From positions 10,161,163 through 10,225,162 of the forward strand of contig JANVCC010000077.1 in NCBI GenBank assembly GCA_025345505.1: a stretch of DNA of 64,000 nucleotides. The letters are read 5' to 3'. Of this stretch, positions 10,614 to 23,268 are shown piece by piece. The position numbers were made by a program, and so were the translations under genes. The notes beneath the pieces were generated by a model, which had not been told where the DNA came from, ran no database searches, and saw only the letters and a program-made list of their open reading frames with translations. This DNA is from Todiramphus chloris collaris. Taxonomy: Eukaryota; Chordata; Aves; Coraciiformes; Alcedinidae. The first letter of the stretch is position 1; each line of letters begins with the position of its first letter.

Positions 10614-13508
10614 GTTACTGTTTGTGAGGTTTTATCTTGTTTTCATGCCTGCGGATATGTAAGTGGGGAGGACTAGAGCTGACATAAACTATAGTACCTC
10701 TCTTGGAATGATAGTTATAAGTAGCGCACTACAGTTTGGTATTTTCTACTTCACTTGAGCACATGAAGAAAATAAATCGCAAGTAAAAGCTGCCAGGCAG
10801 CTCATAAATAGGTGAGAAACTTCAGTCAAGAGCCATTTTCATCTTCAAAACAGTTTTTCTTAGAGTATTCCTTGGATAGGCTGTCAATCAAAAGCTTTGT
10901 TATACCAGGATCCATGCAAAATGAGCCCTTTGTTGGGAAAGTCTGTGGTGGTGTGAATGTTGTACTGTAAGAATGCTGTGCAGAGATGTATAACAAGAGT
11001 GACAGTACTGATACCCCCAGATGGCCTGACCTGTCCTTGCGTACTCAATACGTTGTGAACTATCTGTCTTCCACTTTGAGAGTTAACTTGTGCCCTGAAG
11101 GAGAGTGCGTTCATCTTCTCAGAGCACAGATGATTTTCTTGGCTTAAATTACCATGTCTTTCATCTCCCTGTGCCAAGAAGCACATGTAATACAAATAAT
11201 AAAAAAAAAGATATGGCTCGCTGTTTTGTAAAGTCAAAGACTGACCTGTAGATAGACACAGACTTAGTTGCTTCAAACAATTGATGCATTTTCTTCCAAA
11301 TTGGAACATCAACAGATGGTGGTCAACATGAAGCCAGTGCTGTTGTTCCTACCCTCTCTGAATGAGGAGCAGAACCCAACCTGCAGTGGCTGCTGAAAAT
11401 GTCCTTTGAGCTGCCACACCTCATTCAAGGCTGCTGTCTCATAACTCTTTCTTTTGCTGTCCCTTTCTGGAAAGACTATTGAAGTTAGGTGACTCCTCTT
11501 GGTAACTTTTTATAACATTAAGCTGAGTTTGGAATCTACACAAACACAAGCCAACATTCTATTACTCCACTGCCTCTACCCAATAGTGCATGTTCTAATG
11601 GATCAAAGAAGTCCCTGGACCTTCTGGATTGTTTGGGGCATATTTTGCCTTTTTCCCAGTTGAACTGCCAGCATATCTTGTTTGAGACGACGAATGTTTT
11701 GGAGATAAGGATCCAAGACTCATGCCTCGGTTCAGTAACTCATAGGTGTTCCTGAGTCCCGGGTTGATATATAGCTATTCTGATCAAAATGCTTCTAAAA
11801 TGTAGGTCTATATTAGGTCCATGTTTAGTATTTTCAGGGTTTTATAATCCACTGGCAATGGATCGGCATTTTGATAGTCCATTGGCATGAACAAAGAGTA
11901 TTTAACTGACTGCAACACATGACAACTCAATGACAAGAGGAAAATTATGGTAAATGAACACACAACAGTTAATTGGATAAGCCCTGTGCATAGCTGGTAG
12001 CTGGAAAAATCACTGAATTTGCAGACAGTATACTAATGGGCTAGGTAGAAAGCTTTTTTGTAATCGATTTCTTCCTCTTTATCTCATGACTGATGTAATT
12101 CTAACATTTGCATCAAGCTGACAAGATCTTTCCACAGACAAGATATGAATCTGGAGTCCTGTAGTGTTATTTATCTGAAAATCAATATCCAACTCTTACT
12201 ATCTCTTGTTGAAAAGGTACGATCATGTAGAAGCCTCCTGTTAAGTTTAATTATTGCCCAATGTGTTATTGTGCAGAGAAGGTGCATGGGACAGAAATGC
12301 TTTTAATACCAGGTTTAGATCCAGTGGAACAATTGAAGTAGAATGGATATTCAGTTATTAAAACCTGGAAATGAAATCGGAAGGGTTCTTTCCAATATCA
12401 GTTTTTTGTCACTTTAAGCAGCTTTAGGTATTTGCCAGTTTAAGGAAGATTTCACAATGTGCCATTCTTTATATAGGCTACAAGCAGTGAGCATTTGATT
12501 GTCTGGTATTTATGTGGACAGAGAGGTCTGAGTTTACTTGGATGACAAAATTTGGATTTGCCTCCCTCTGCCTCCCTCGGGAGAAAGTCACTTTCTAGTC
12601 TCTGTTTTAGTCTTAAATTACCATTGCTATAATCAGGTAGATATCTTTGTTTAGAGAATGTATCTAAATTTCTTCAGGGAATATATCCAGCCTACAAAGC
12701 ATCAGGGTTTTTTCATGCACTAGGAAGACTGATTCTGCATGTGAATAGAGGACTGTATGACAACTATGTGTTTAATTAAGGTGACAGAAACACTGAGCAT
12801 GTTTTCCATATGAGAGCTCACTTTTCTGTAAAGCATGTAGGGTTCATGAGTTGCAGTTTACATTTTTTGTGAAGGAAGAAGAGAGAAGAATACCCTGGAC
12901 CTCTAAAGAGCTTTCGGAGAGGTGCAAGCAGTGACAATATCAGATGTAGCTGTTCTTCCTAAGTCAATCATATGTTATTTCTTTAAGAGATGGTGACAAG
13001 TCCGGATTACAGTTGCACGCTGGTCAAAATTCAGTTCTTTTCCTAAGCACAGGGAAATGTTTTAAAATAGAGGAAGTGATTAACATGCCCATTCCCTCAC
13101 TATATAGGAGATGAAACCTTTACTATCCTGGAGTGGGAGATATAAAAAGACATATTTATTTGTTTATTTGTGTAAACAATCTTACAGATCATTGGCAAGT
13201 GTCTATCACAAGGATGCTTAGGTGGGCAGAAGTCACTGGCAAGTGACCCATCACAGTTGGTTAGAACGTCTATTCACAAAGAACGATGACTTGTTTGAGC
13301 CACACTAGTGCTTCATCAGCTGATGCTGACTGGTTTTTAACTCCCCTGTGCTCTTACTCCATTAATTGAAGCACATCCAAAGGTGCGTGTTGAAATCCAG
13401 CAGTTTTACAAGCAGAACAAATGACCTGCAGGAGATCTCTAGCTGATGACCACCACTTCCTCTAGCAGCATAATGGTAGTGCATGACAGAGAGACAGAGG
13501 AGAAGAAA

Positions 13509-13556
13509 AGCCACCAGTAAGGTGGCTGTGATGTTGCCATATCACCAGTCAGGTGA
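13509..13556. repeat. Two tandem small hairpins with shared core
   Basis: AGCCACC-agtaa-GGTGGCT (13509-13527) and TCACC-agtca-GGTGA (13542-13556) share the pattern C-A-C-C-AGT-x-A-GGTG and are offset by 31 bp. They look like a duplicated hairpin that has since diverged by paired changes in both arms. No function is known to me. Confidence 0.8.
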
Positions 13557-16500
13557 CTGTAAGTAGGGGGAGAGCTAAAGAGGCAAATTTTCTTTTCACT
13601 TTTTGGTCCTGGTAATGTCACAAATATAAACTAGCTCTATCAAATATTTTGTGGTGTTGGGGTTTTTTTTCCCCTCTGTCTTGAACAGTAGAGCTTAAAC
13701 TCTTGAACCTTTAATATGGAGAAAAAAAAGGAAAAAAAAATGTTCAGAGTTTGCATTCAAAATTCGGGAATATTTACTATTCTCTTGTCTGGTTTTGGAA
13801 AGTTTGTCCTGGAAGCCATGTACACTGAAAACTTACAGAATTCAGTCTGGAAAGAGACTTGATCTTTCAGGTCCACACAGATTCATAGACACTGAATATG
13901 GAAAAGCCTTCTTGTAGCATTTACAGCATATCAGTTCACTGTTACATACAAATAATTCCTGACAAATGTAAAAAGTTCTAATTAATTGTAAACATCTTGC
14001 ATAGTAGGATTTTCCTGCAGCTTAAAATTAGGGTGGTGATTATATGGTTTGTGAGGTCAGTCTAGGGTAAATACCCCTCTCTGATTTAATCTTGAGCTAT
14101 GTAACTGGACGTTTCTTTCCTGAGCTTGGTGCCTCATTTCATACTGCTCTGAATTCATCATGTCAGTATTATTTTCCATTAAGCTGCAGTTTACCATTAC
14201 AGTTTACTAAGTGTTCCAATAATATGCTGCATAACTTGTATTTTTGCTATCATGCTAACTTCATTTGCTGTACTTATGTATATCACTGGTAGAACATTTG
14301 CTTGTTTTAATTACCAAGTATTCTAATAAGAAGTTCAGGAGGTAATTCTTTGGGCTACTACACTGTGGAACTCTCCAGGTTATTGAAAACATTGATCTGA
14401 AAACATTTGATCATGTTTGAAAGAATTAAGTGGTAGAGGATGGAGGGAGGGATGCACGGTGTACTGGAATGAGCAGCAGCAGGTGGGAAGTTACAGTCTC
14501 CCTTGGTTCTTACACTTGTTTGTGGGGACTGTTGTAGAGACATCTGACTGCCAGCTAATACAAGGACCAAGATGATGCTTTAGGAGCTGTCAGGGTATCA
14601 CTGATATTCTTTCAAAGCCTGTTTCTACATTTCTTGGCAAGTGATACAGAGCGATCGTCAGTCACTGTTGTCATTGTACATGCTGTAAGTTGCCTGTGTA
14701 AGGGTAAGCTTAGATGTGGGGTTCCTGTCAGACAGTATCACTTGTGGAATATGCCACGAAGAGCATGTGTTTGAAGACAAACAGGTGCCCTGTAAAATAG
14801 ATGCTATCACAATATATGCTCTACTCTTCTGAAAATCACACAGGGCACTCTATAATGCAAGGCAAGGAAATTAATTTCAGCATGCATTTAGAATCTGGCA
14901 ATTTTAGAAGTGGAGTAAATGAACTGAAGCAGATTTCCATTCCTTAGGTCTGAAATCTTTGAAAGGCTGGCCTTGGTATCTGGTAGAGTTCTACTTTTTT
15001 TGATTTATTTAATGCAAGAGACTGTCAATTACACATAGTTAATTATTACTGCCAAAACAAAAATGAAAAAAATGGCTGATCCTTTGTAGGATCTTTATGG
15101 AAAAAAAGCTACAGTTTTACTATGAATGGATGGAGTCTTTGACCAAGAATGAACACCTGTTTACTTTACTGGATGTTGTTAGACCATTTGTAAGCTGACT
15201 GCCACTTGATTTAAAGCACCATTTACCAGGACTGAAGGTATTGCTGCACGTGGAGAAATTTGAGCATACTTCGTGTGTATGGTGAAGGAAAACTAGTGGG
15301 AAGAGATGGAAATGGAGGGGTACTACAAAAGATAGGAAAAGCAGCTGTCAAGGAAAGCATGCTTTAAAAGCAGAAGTTCATACTCTGGTTCCATTTGCTG
15401 TCTGAAATTACTTTCCCTCAGCTATTAGCTGTGAAGATTTTCACTTAAAACGTGAATCCAGATCATCTTCTCAAGTGGGTGATACCAAATTTTGGGTACA
15501 GAGCTCTAAATTGGAGGGAGAAAGACCTGACCTGTGTCATTTTGAGTCTTTGACCCAGAATTCATCTGTATAAATGAAGTTAGACCACCAACAGTAAGCA
15601 AAAAGGTTCTGCAAAAGTATTATGCATTTATGTTATTACTAAGGTTTAATGAGCGAGCACGGACCTGTTGCCATAACTGGGTCAATGATTAGACCAGACT
15701 TTTTATGTTTGCTTATGTTCATGTTAACTTACCAGAGCAGTAAGTAGATAAAAGAAGTAGATGCTCCTGAGCTGTCAGTCAGAAATTTCGCTGTACTGTA
15801 ATTCAGCTACAGAGTGGTCTTGTGTTCCTGTGTCTGGTGATGAATACTGTGGAGTGTGATGGTAGAGAGGGTTGTGAGGAGCATGACATAGTGATCTCAG
15901 AGCGTGGGTCTCTTACTGTTGTAACCTACCTGCCAGGTCTTTCAAATTTGTTGACTGTTTATTGGGTAGTTGTAAGAAATTATATTTTTTATTAATGAAT
16001 TGCTGAAGGAATATCCAAAGCCATATCATGTACAGAGAAAGGGTACATCCGGAGACCTGTTTCATATCTCAGCTCAATAAGCGATAGACCATTCTGATGA
16101 AAATAGAGCTTTGCAACAGCAGCAAACCCCATGATATTATGGTCTGATCTGCCTGCCATGTCAATGATTTCCGAATGGATTAGCTCCTGAAGCTTTCTTT
16201 GAAAAAAGCAGCAACTCAGGAATACAGACTTGCTTCAAATATTGTTCAGTAAAATAGGTTGTTTAGGTTAATAAAATAATAAATTCCTAGACAGTCAGAT
16301 ATCTTATATGCTGACGTGACTGTAGTAATGATGTCCTTGTTCAAGCGAGTATGGGTAAAATAATAGTAACACAACACCTTTTATTTAGAAACAGCAACAA
16401 TCCTGTGTGAATGAAATGCCAAATTCTTGACCCTGCTCGCTTTCTTAGAGGAAGTGATTGATTCATCATGATATAACTCCCATGCAGCTCTTATTCTATT

Positions 16501-19487
16501 CAAAACATTTGCAAGCAGATTGCCAATTGCCAGAGTTCTGGCCTCAGCTTTATTTAGTGACTATTTTTAAATGTGTTATTTCTGAATTGGCCATAACTAT
16601 TTAAATTGTGTTTCTCAGCTAAGGAATTGCTGTCAGATTTGAGGATCGTGCATGAAACCTATTTTGATACTTTTGTGCTGAAGGAAGAACGAACAGCTTG
16701 GCAAGAGTTTAATTTAATTTAACCTCCACGGAGCCTGTGCTGATTAGTATTGGTAGTCAGTGGCAGGTCAAGCCCATGACTGTCATGAGTACCCACATAT
16801 GCATCTTGAAATGGGTGTGTCTGCTATGAATAAATGAATTATCACTTGCTAGTTATCACTTTGTGCATCAAACTACAAGGTGACAGAATTGTTAGGTTGA
16901 CGGTACCTCTGGAAATCAAGTCCCAACTTGCTGCTCAAGATGGAGTTAGTGAGAATAGGATCCTCAGGATGATGTCCAGCTGAATTCTGCATGTAACTGA
17001 ATATGGAGACTACAGAACCTGTTCCAGTGTTTGATCACCTTCACAGTGATAGTATCTCTTATGTTTAAATGCAATTTCCTGTACTTCAGTCTGGGCCCAT
17101 TGTCTCTTCTCTTTTTACTGGCCACCACTAAGAAGACTCTGGTTTTACTTCCCCCAGTACAGGACTTAGCACTTCCCTGTGTTGAACTTCAGGAGTTTCA
17201 TGTAGGCTATTCATCCCAGATAGAAAGATCCCCATTGATGCTAGTGGATTTGTCATCAGCTGACTGGAAATCAAACTAAAAATGAACAACCCCCCCCAAA
17301 AAACCTTAAAAGACAGAAATCAGTCAATTGAATAACACAGTGGCTGCAGAGATAATTAAACTTACAATTTCATGTTGGAGTAGATAGATTCACAGGAGTA
17401 AAAATCAATTTAAAAAATAACATTTTCTGTATAAAACTGCTGTACAAGCAGCAAAATAAATAAAATACTTACACGTTTTTATTTTTGTAGCTGCAATGTA
17501 GTTACATAAATTAGTTTGAAGAGTTGACTTTTGGCTAAACTGTGCCACTGATACTTTTTTTTTTAAATACAAATCTTTATTGATTCCAGAGGTTCCTTTT
17601 TGCAAGGAAAAATCAAGGCTTGAAGAAATTATTTTGTGGTAACATCTCAATTTGAATTCTATAGCTTCCAGAGTGAATGTTAACATAGTTCTGTATAAGA
17701 TCTCTTATTTCTTGTGTGTGGTTTTGTTTGGTTGTGGATTTTTCTTCCTGGTATTATATTGTCTGAAAGAGTTTTAGTGATTGCTGTTGAATATAGCTGG
17801 AGAATTCAGAGAATTTAATCAGAAACCTGAAATGAAGCATGTAATCAAGAGCAGTTGGTTGTGGGGACCATAGCAATGACTGTTATGTCATACGTTTTTT
17901 TAATTACCTACTTGATGAATGAAGGTGTCTTGATATTTTGAGAGAATAATGGCCTTTTAGAAATGAAGGAAATTATGTTCTCTGCCTTTCGAGCTATAGT
18001 TTACACTTACCTCAGTCTTCATAGACAAGATGGTAATTAATATGTAAACACTCAACTTTTATGTATTAGTTGACCTCATTTTTATGAAGAATTCTTATTT
18101 TTCAAAGAAACAGTTCCTTTCCTTGTGTATTTTTAATAAATTGCACTTTTTATACAAATAAGACCTAGGTAGCAATATGCCACTGTTAATGTAACTGATG
18201 TGGCCAGATTTGCAAGGTTGTAATTGGGTGTAACACCATGAAGAAATGATTTTTTCACAGTTTTGTTAGTCAGAATGAGCCTTTGCAGGTATAAACTCAG
18301 CGCAAATCAAGGTAAGCATCTATTTCCAATATAGGGCATAATCTTGCTCTGATAAAAATCAATGCCAGAACTAAATTGCCTGGAGAATTCTAATCTGTTA
18401 ATAGTCATCATTACTACATCAGAGAAGTCATCACCAAACTGGCTTAATGGGAGCAGTGACCAAGGAATAGGATCTTAATACCTACTGTGCACTTTAATAT
18501 AGCATTACGAAAACATTGTCAGTAGAGCGTGTTACACGTTGTAGATTCTGTTTATATTCAAAGTAGGATATGCACATTATAAGAGTAGTGGATATGAGGT
18601 CATATGTGCTTATTTGTTGAGAGGAAGAGCAGTGAGTCTAAGAAAGGAAGTACAAACAGCAATAGGAAAAAGTAATTGGTTACCCTTTTCTGCTGGCAGA
18701 ATGAATGAGATTACATCTTCAGACCAATCGTGAATAGAAATTTCCTACATTAAGTAGCCAGATTCCATTCTGAATGACAGCAGTAATTGCTCAATCTGGT
18801 GTAACAAGCTTCAGAATATATAAGAAAAAATATTCTGCAGAGATCCCCCAGCCTTGTCTTTGAGTAAGGAAGGAAGAATCCTGGCTGACTTTTTTCACCG
18901 CCTTGACATTTATTCCTTTGTAAGCAAGGTCAGCCGCCCCATCCTACAGCTATGAGGAAGACACACACCTTTCCCTCCAGCACTGGTGTATTTCCCAGAA
19001 GCTGAGTTTCTATTTTAGCTTCTTAGGAATGCTCTTTAGTAAAGCTCCTCACAGAATGGAAGGGTGTCTACTGGAAAGCTAATAGTACTGCCAGTACTTG
19101 CATTTGGTGATTGTCACTGAATGCAGGTGGCAGGAGGAGAATTAACCATGTGCATCCCCAACCTCATGCCTTACAGACATCCCATCTTGTCCGGGAATGA
19201 CAGTATACCCAACTTCAGAGGCAGTACTCAGGAGATAGTTCCTCTGTCCAGAATAAAGAAAGTGAATACTGAAGGTCTGTGCTCCACCCTTTTTCTAGGA
19301 AGAATCAACAGTTAATTTCCACAAGCTGTCAAGAGTTTGAGTGTAAACTTGCTCAGATGCCAGTTTATCAAGCAGCTATTATGCACAGTATTGGGATAAA
19401 CAAGGTGGCTATTTTTCCACCTACTTTCTTCATGGAAAGATTCAGCCATGCAGGTATGCGATTCCTCTACCAAATCCTTAGGTGAAA

Positions 19488-19507
19488 GGAAAGGTGCTTA
19501 CCTTTCC
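19488..19507. repeat. 8-bp perfect inverted repeat, 4-base loop
   Basis: GGAAAGGT (19488-19495) and ACCTTTCC (19500-19507) are exact reverse complements around GCTT. It may well be a chance structure in 24 kb of intron. Confidence 0.7.
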
Positions 19508-22293
19508 GTTGGTTTCTCTGCAAACAGTAGGCTTGCTTCCAAGCTGTGTAAGAGGTAATTTCTTCTCGTCAGCACCCAGCCTTTTTCATTAAAATGACTA
19601 AAAGAACTGAAGTGTGAGGTATTATATCTCTGCTATCTAGGAAAAGTTAGCAGACCTTCTTGAAGCAAAAAGTGATGGGATTCTTTATGATAATGTGTTA
19701 TTTAGCAATACCAAGTACTGCATGAAAAATCAGAAGCTGTACCAGATTAGCCAGTTGCTTTCTTGATCTCAGGACTCTGATTTGCTGACTTGCAGTCCAC
19801 TCTAGTTTGTGATTCCCATAGGATACTAAAGAGGAGGTGGTGGTGGTAGGGGATTTTTTCTTGGTATTGCTTTTCCTACTGTGGAGACTGCATCATTCAG
19901 GGAACTTGGGAGGAGAGCAAGACTCCAGAGGAGAGTAAGCAAAAACATGGAATGATCTTGAATCCTGGGTCATTAAAGAGGAATACAATGAATGCCTCTA
20001 AGCCAACATGGGTCTTCCTCAAGTGCTGGAGATATGAAGTTAGAAAGTGATCTGGCAGCATGAGTCCTTCTCTGAGCTTAGCTTTGATAAACCAGTTTTC
20101 CCAGCAGTTCCTGCTGTTTCTTGTTCATTAGCTGTTCAGTTTGCTTTCATTTGTGTAGGGAAGAAACTTAATTACCTTTCAATCTAATTCTCCCTTTTCT
20201 CTTACAAATTTTACCTGAAAAGTTAAAGTTAGGCAAGATAAGGTTAAGCTATATACTTGATTTCACAGCCTGCAGAAGACTTCATTGTGATGTTGTAGAC
20301 TTCAGCTGTATGTAAAGCTAAGACCGTTGTTCTTCTGACTGACCTTTTTAGTTAAAAGGACTTTGAGTTACACTAGATATCTACAGATCAATTTTCATCT
20401 GTGAACGGCAGTGACAGCTCTTCTCAGAAAGCTCAAGACTAATTTGAAAATGGCTATCAACTCAATTCAGGCAGAAGAAGCTGGCACATCAATTTCTGAC
20501 CATCTTTAAGGAAAAGTCTCATTACAGCCCTGGTAAATAATGAGATTCCTTGAAATTGTCATTGCAGCCTCGTACTGACACCATGCTCCAGAGTCTATTC
20601 GGTGTGGGTTTGTGTAGCACTTCTGTGTAAGAACAAACCAAATGTAGATCTGTTTTGAAATCAGATGCATTTGTTAGCTCTTCCTTAATAGTATGTCCTT
20701 CAGCATGGAGTTTTCTTTAAGATGTGTGAGCTCAACAGTGGGCTGTGAGAAGCAGGTAAATAGACCAAGCCATGGCTTGGTTGCGTGTTCATTGTATTCA
20801 CTGCATGAGCCTGTTCCCTTGCTCTCTTCTACGTTTAATTTCAGGTCAAATCCTGGCCTCGAGAAGGGTGTCCCTTCATCCTCCTCTTCAGAGAGGAAAA
20901 TAGAGAATCATAGGTCTAGTCAGAATGCCTGTTTTGAGAACTAGAAGCTGATATTTGTGTGTGAATTTGTCCCCAGTCCCATCAGCTGCAAAATATTTGG
21001 TCAGGTTTGATCAGGAATGATGCTGAAATGACTGCTAGGAGCAGTCCTCACTCTTAATCTTGGGAATTTTCTGCATCTGTAGGGACCAAGGGTAAGAGTA
21101 TGTGTGGCAGCATTTTCATCCTGGTCAGGCATATGCTGTTGAAGACAGTGTTATGACAATCTCCTCCTATAGCACTGTGTTTCACAGCATGTCGTGGTCT
21201 TTGAGCACACAAGAAGAATAAACCAGAGTGCATATGAGAGTGTTCTGCCTAGACTAGAGATACTTGGAAGTAAAACCCACCATTCTGTTTCCATGGGGAC
21301 TTTAAGTCTGTCTGCAGGGTGATCACCTTCGTGAGTTGGGGTGTTTGTTTTCCATTCTGCAAGAGCTAGTTGCGATCAGTCTCCAGATGCTACTAGTTGA
21401 CTCAAAACTCTTTTGAGCAGCAAGAGGCTGACTCACATTAAGTACATGTTCTTGTAGTGCAAATAACCCTGAGTCAATCCAGAATTGTTTCAATAAAACC
21501 AAGAGTGTCAACTACAGTTCTGCTGTAAGCAAAGGAAAAATAAATGAATAAACCCCTCGACATTGAATTGTGATGTTAAAATGCTAGGCACCTTTCTTTA
21601 GAGATGGCTGATTTATCATATTGCAGAAATCTCAGTCATGAAAATTTCTGAAAACAATTTTAGATCTCTTGAAAACATGCAGTATTAATTGTCTCTTGAG
21701 ATAAAAGGTTTGAGATAAATACAGAAAACCAAAGAAACTATTCGTCTCAGAAAGAGAAAAGTACAGAGCATTTGCAGAAAGCCTTGTCTGGATTTTGCTA
21801 TTACTGTCAGTTCTACATAGAAAGCATCAGCTATTACAGATAAGTAGTTAATTTTTTTTCCTTTCCTTCTACAGAGGACTGAGCAAATAATGAAGTCAGT
21901 GTTTTATCTAACGAAACCTACACAATGTTCCTACATTCTGTTTAAACAACCAGAAACTTTTGGAGAACTATTATGTTGAAAAACAATGTAAGTTGGACTC
22001 ATGGGTGAAACTGCCAGTGGACATTAGCATAGGAGGTCTTTTTTAAAAAGAAAAAAATCACTTGTAGGGGAGGAGAGGGGAAGGAAAACAAATCTTTAGA
22101 TTATTTTCCTGAGGGAATTAATCAGAAAATAGAAATCAGAATGTTTGACCATATATATGTTTTTGATATCGTAACAAACACTCAGGACTAAATACAGTTT
22201 GAACTGGTGAGGAGTGCTCAGTGATGCAAGCAGTTCTCTATCATATGATTAGCCATTTTATTCTTTGTTGTATTAGCCTGTCTTTGCTGATCT

Positions 22294-22322
22294 CCCTTGC
22301 ATCCAGTGGTAGGATGCAAGGG
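22294..22322. repeat. 11-bp perfect inverted repeat abutting CR1 3' end
   Basis: CCCTTGCATCC (22294-22304) and GGATGCAAGGG (22312-22322) are exact reverse complements with a 7-base spacer. The right arm touches the 3' terminus of the minus-strand CR1 copy that begins at about 22322. Confidence 0.9.
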
Positions 22323-23011
22323 AATCGTAGAATGGTAGGGGTTGGAAGGGACCTCTGGAGATCATCGATTCCAACCCCCCTGGCAGAGCAGGATCACCCA
22401 GGGCAGGTCACACAAGAACAGATCCAGGCAGGTCTTAAAAGTCTCTAGAGAAGGAGACTCCACAACCTCTCTTGGCAGCCTATTCCAGGCTCTGTCACTC
22501 TCACAGGAAAGAAGATTTTCCTCATGTTGAGGTGGAACTTCCTGTGTTTCACCTTGCTACCATTACCTCTCATCATATCACAGGCACCACTGAAAAGAAA
22601 CTGGCCCCTTCTACTTGGCACCCACCCTTCAGATATTGGTAAGCATTAAGAAGATCTTCTCTTTTCCAGGCTAAACAGCCCCAGGACCTTCAGCCTTTCT
22701 TCATAAGAGAGTGATGTTCCAGTCCCTTCTTCATCTTTGCAGCTCTCCATTGGACTCTCTCCAGTATTTCCCTGTCCCTCTTGAACAGGGAAGACCAGGA
22801 CTGAACACAATACTGCGGATGTGCTCTCACTAGTGCAGAGTAGAGGGGGAGGAGAACCTCCCTCGACCTGCTGGCCACACTCTTCTTTATGCACCCCAGG
22901 AGACCATTGGCCCTCCTGGCCACAGGGACACTTTGCTGTTCCATGGATAACTTATTGTCCACCAGGACATCTCATTCCCTCTGCATTGGGCTGCTTTCCG
23001 GCTGGTCTACC
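22322..23011 (-). mobile_element. CR1 LINE, 5'-truncated, end of ORF2 plus full 3' UTR
   Basis: Read on the minus strand, this is a CR1 copy. The frame at 22690-22962 gives MDNKLSMEQQSVPVARRANG, then LLGCIKKSVASRSREVLLPL and FKRDREILERVQWRAAKM, the C-terminal end of the ORF2 polyprotein. The 3' UTR follows, with 'ggaagttccacctcaacatg' and a final 'cccttccaacccctaccatt', ending at the inverted repeat near 22322. The copy is truncated at its 5' side around 23011, where a second CR1 in the opposite orientation begins. It is very similar to the + strand copy at 3270-3848 but keeps about 195 bp of 3' UTR that the other has lost. Confidence 0.95.
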
Positions 23012-23268
23012 CCTAAGAGCTCAAAGCTGTCACAGGGGAGGTTTAGATTGGACGTGAGGAAGCATTTATTTACCAAGAGAGTGTTCGAACACTGAAACAG
23101 GCTTCCTAGAGAGGTGATCAATGCCCCAAGCTTGTCAGCGTTCAAGAAGGGATTTGGACTAATGCCCTAAATAACATGCTTTAACTTTTCATCAGCCTTG
23201 AAGTGGTCAAGCAGTTGGATCGTGGTAAATCCCTTCCAGTGGTCTGTCCTATTCTGTCCTATTCTACT
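23012..23268 (+). mobile_element. CR1 LINE 3'-UTR fragment, different subtype
   Basis: The line 'ggtttagattggacgtgagg', then 'ggcttcctagagaggtg' and 'cttttcatcagccttgaagtgg', ends in two TCTGTCCTATTC repeats (about 23242-23266). This is the tail of a CR1 element of another subfamily from the copy beside it. Together the two form a head-on pair with no spacer. There is no coding sequence in this fragment. Confidence 0.85.

Noticed and set aside
10884-11312. 142-codon minus-strand frame
   Set aside because: Intronic, no family resemblance, no start context.
22646-22962. Minus-strand frames as host genes
   Set aside because: They are CR1 ORF2 remnants and their frame-shifted shadows.
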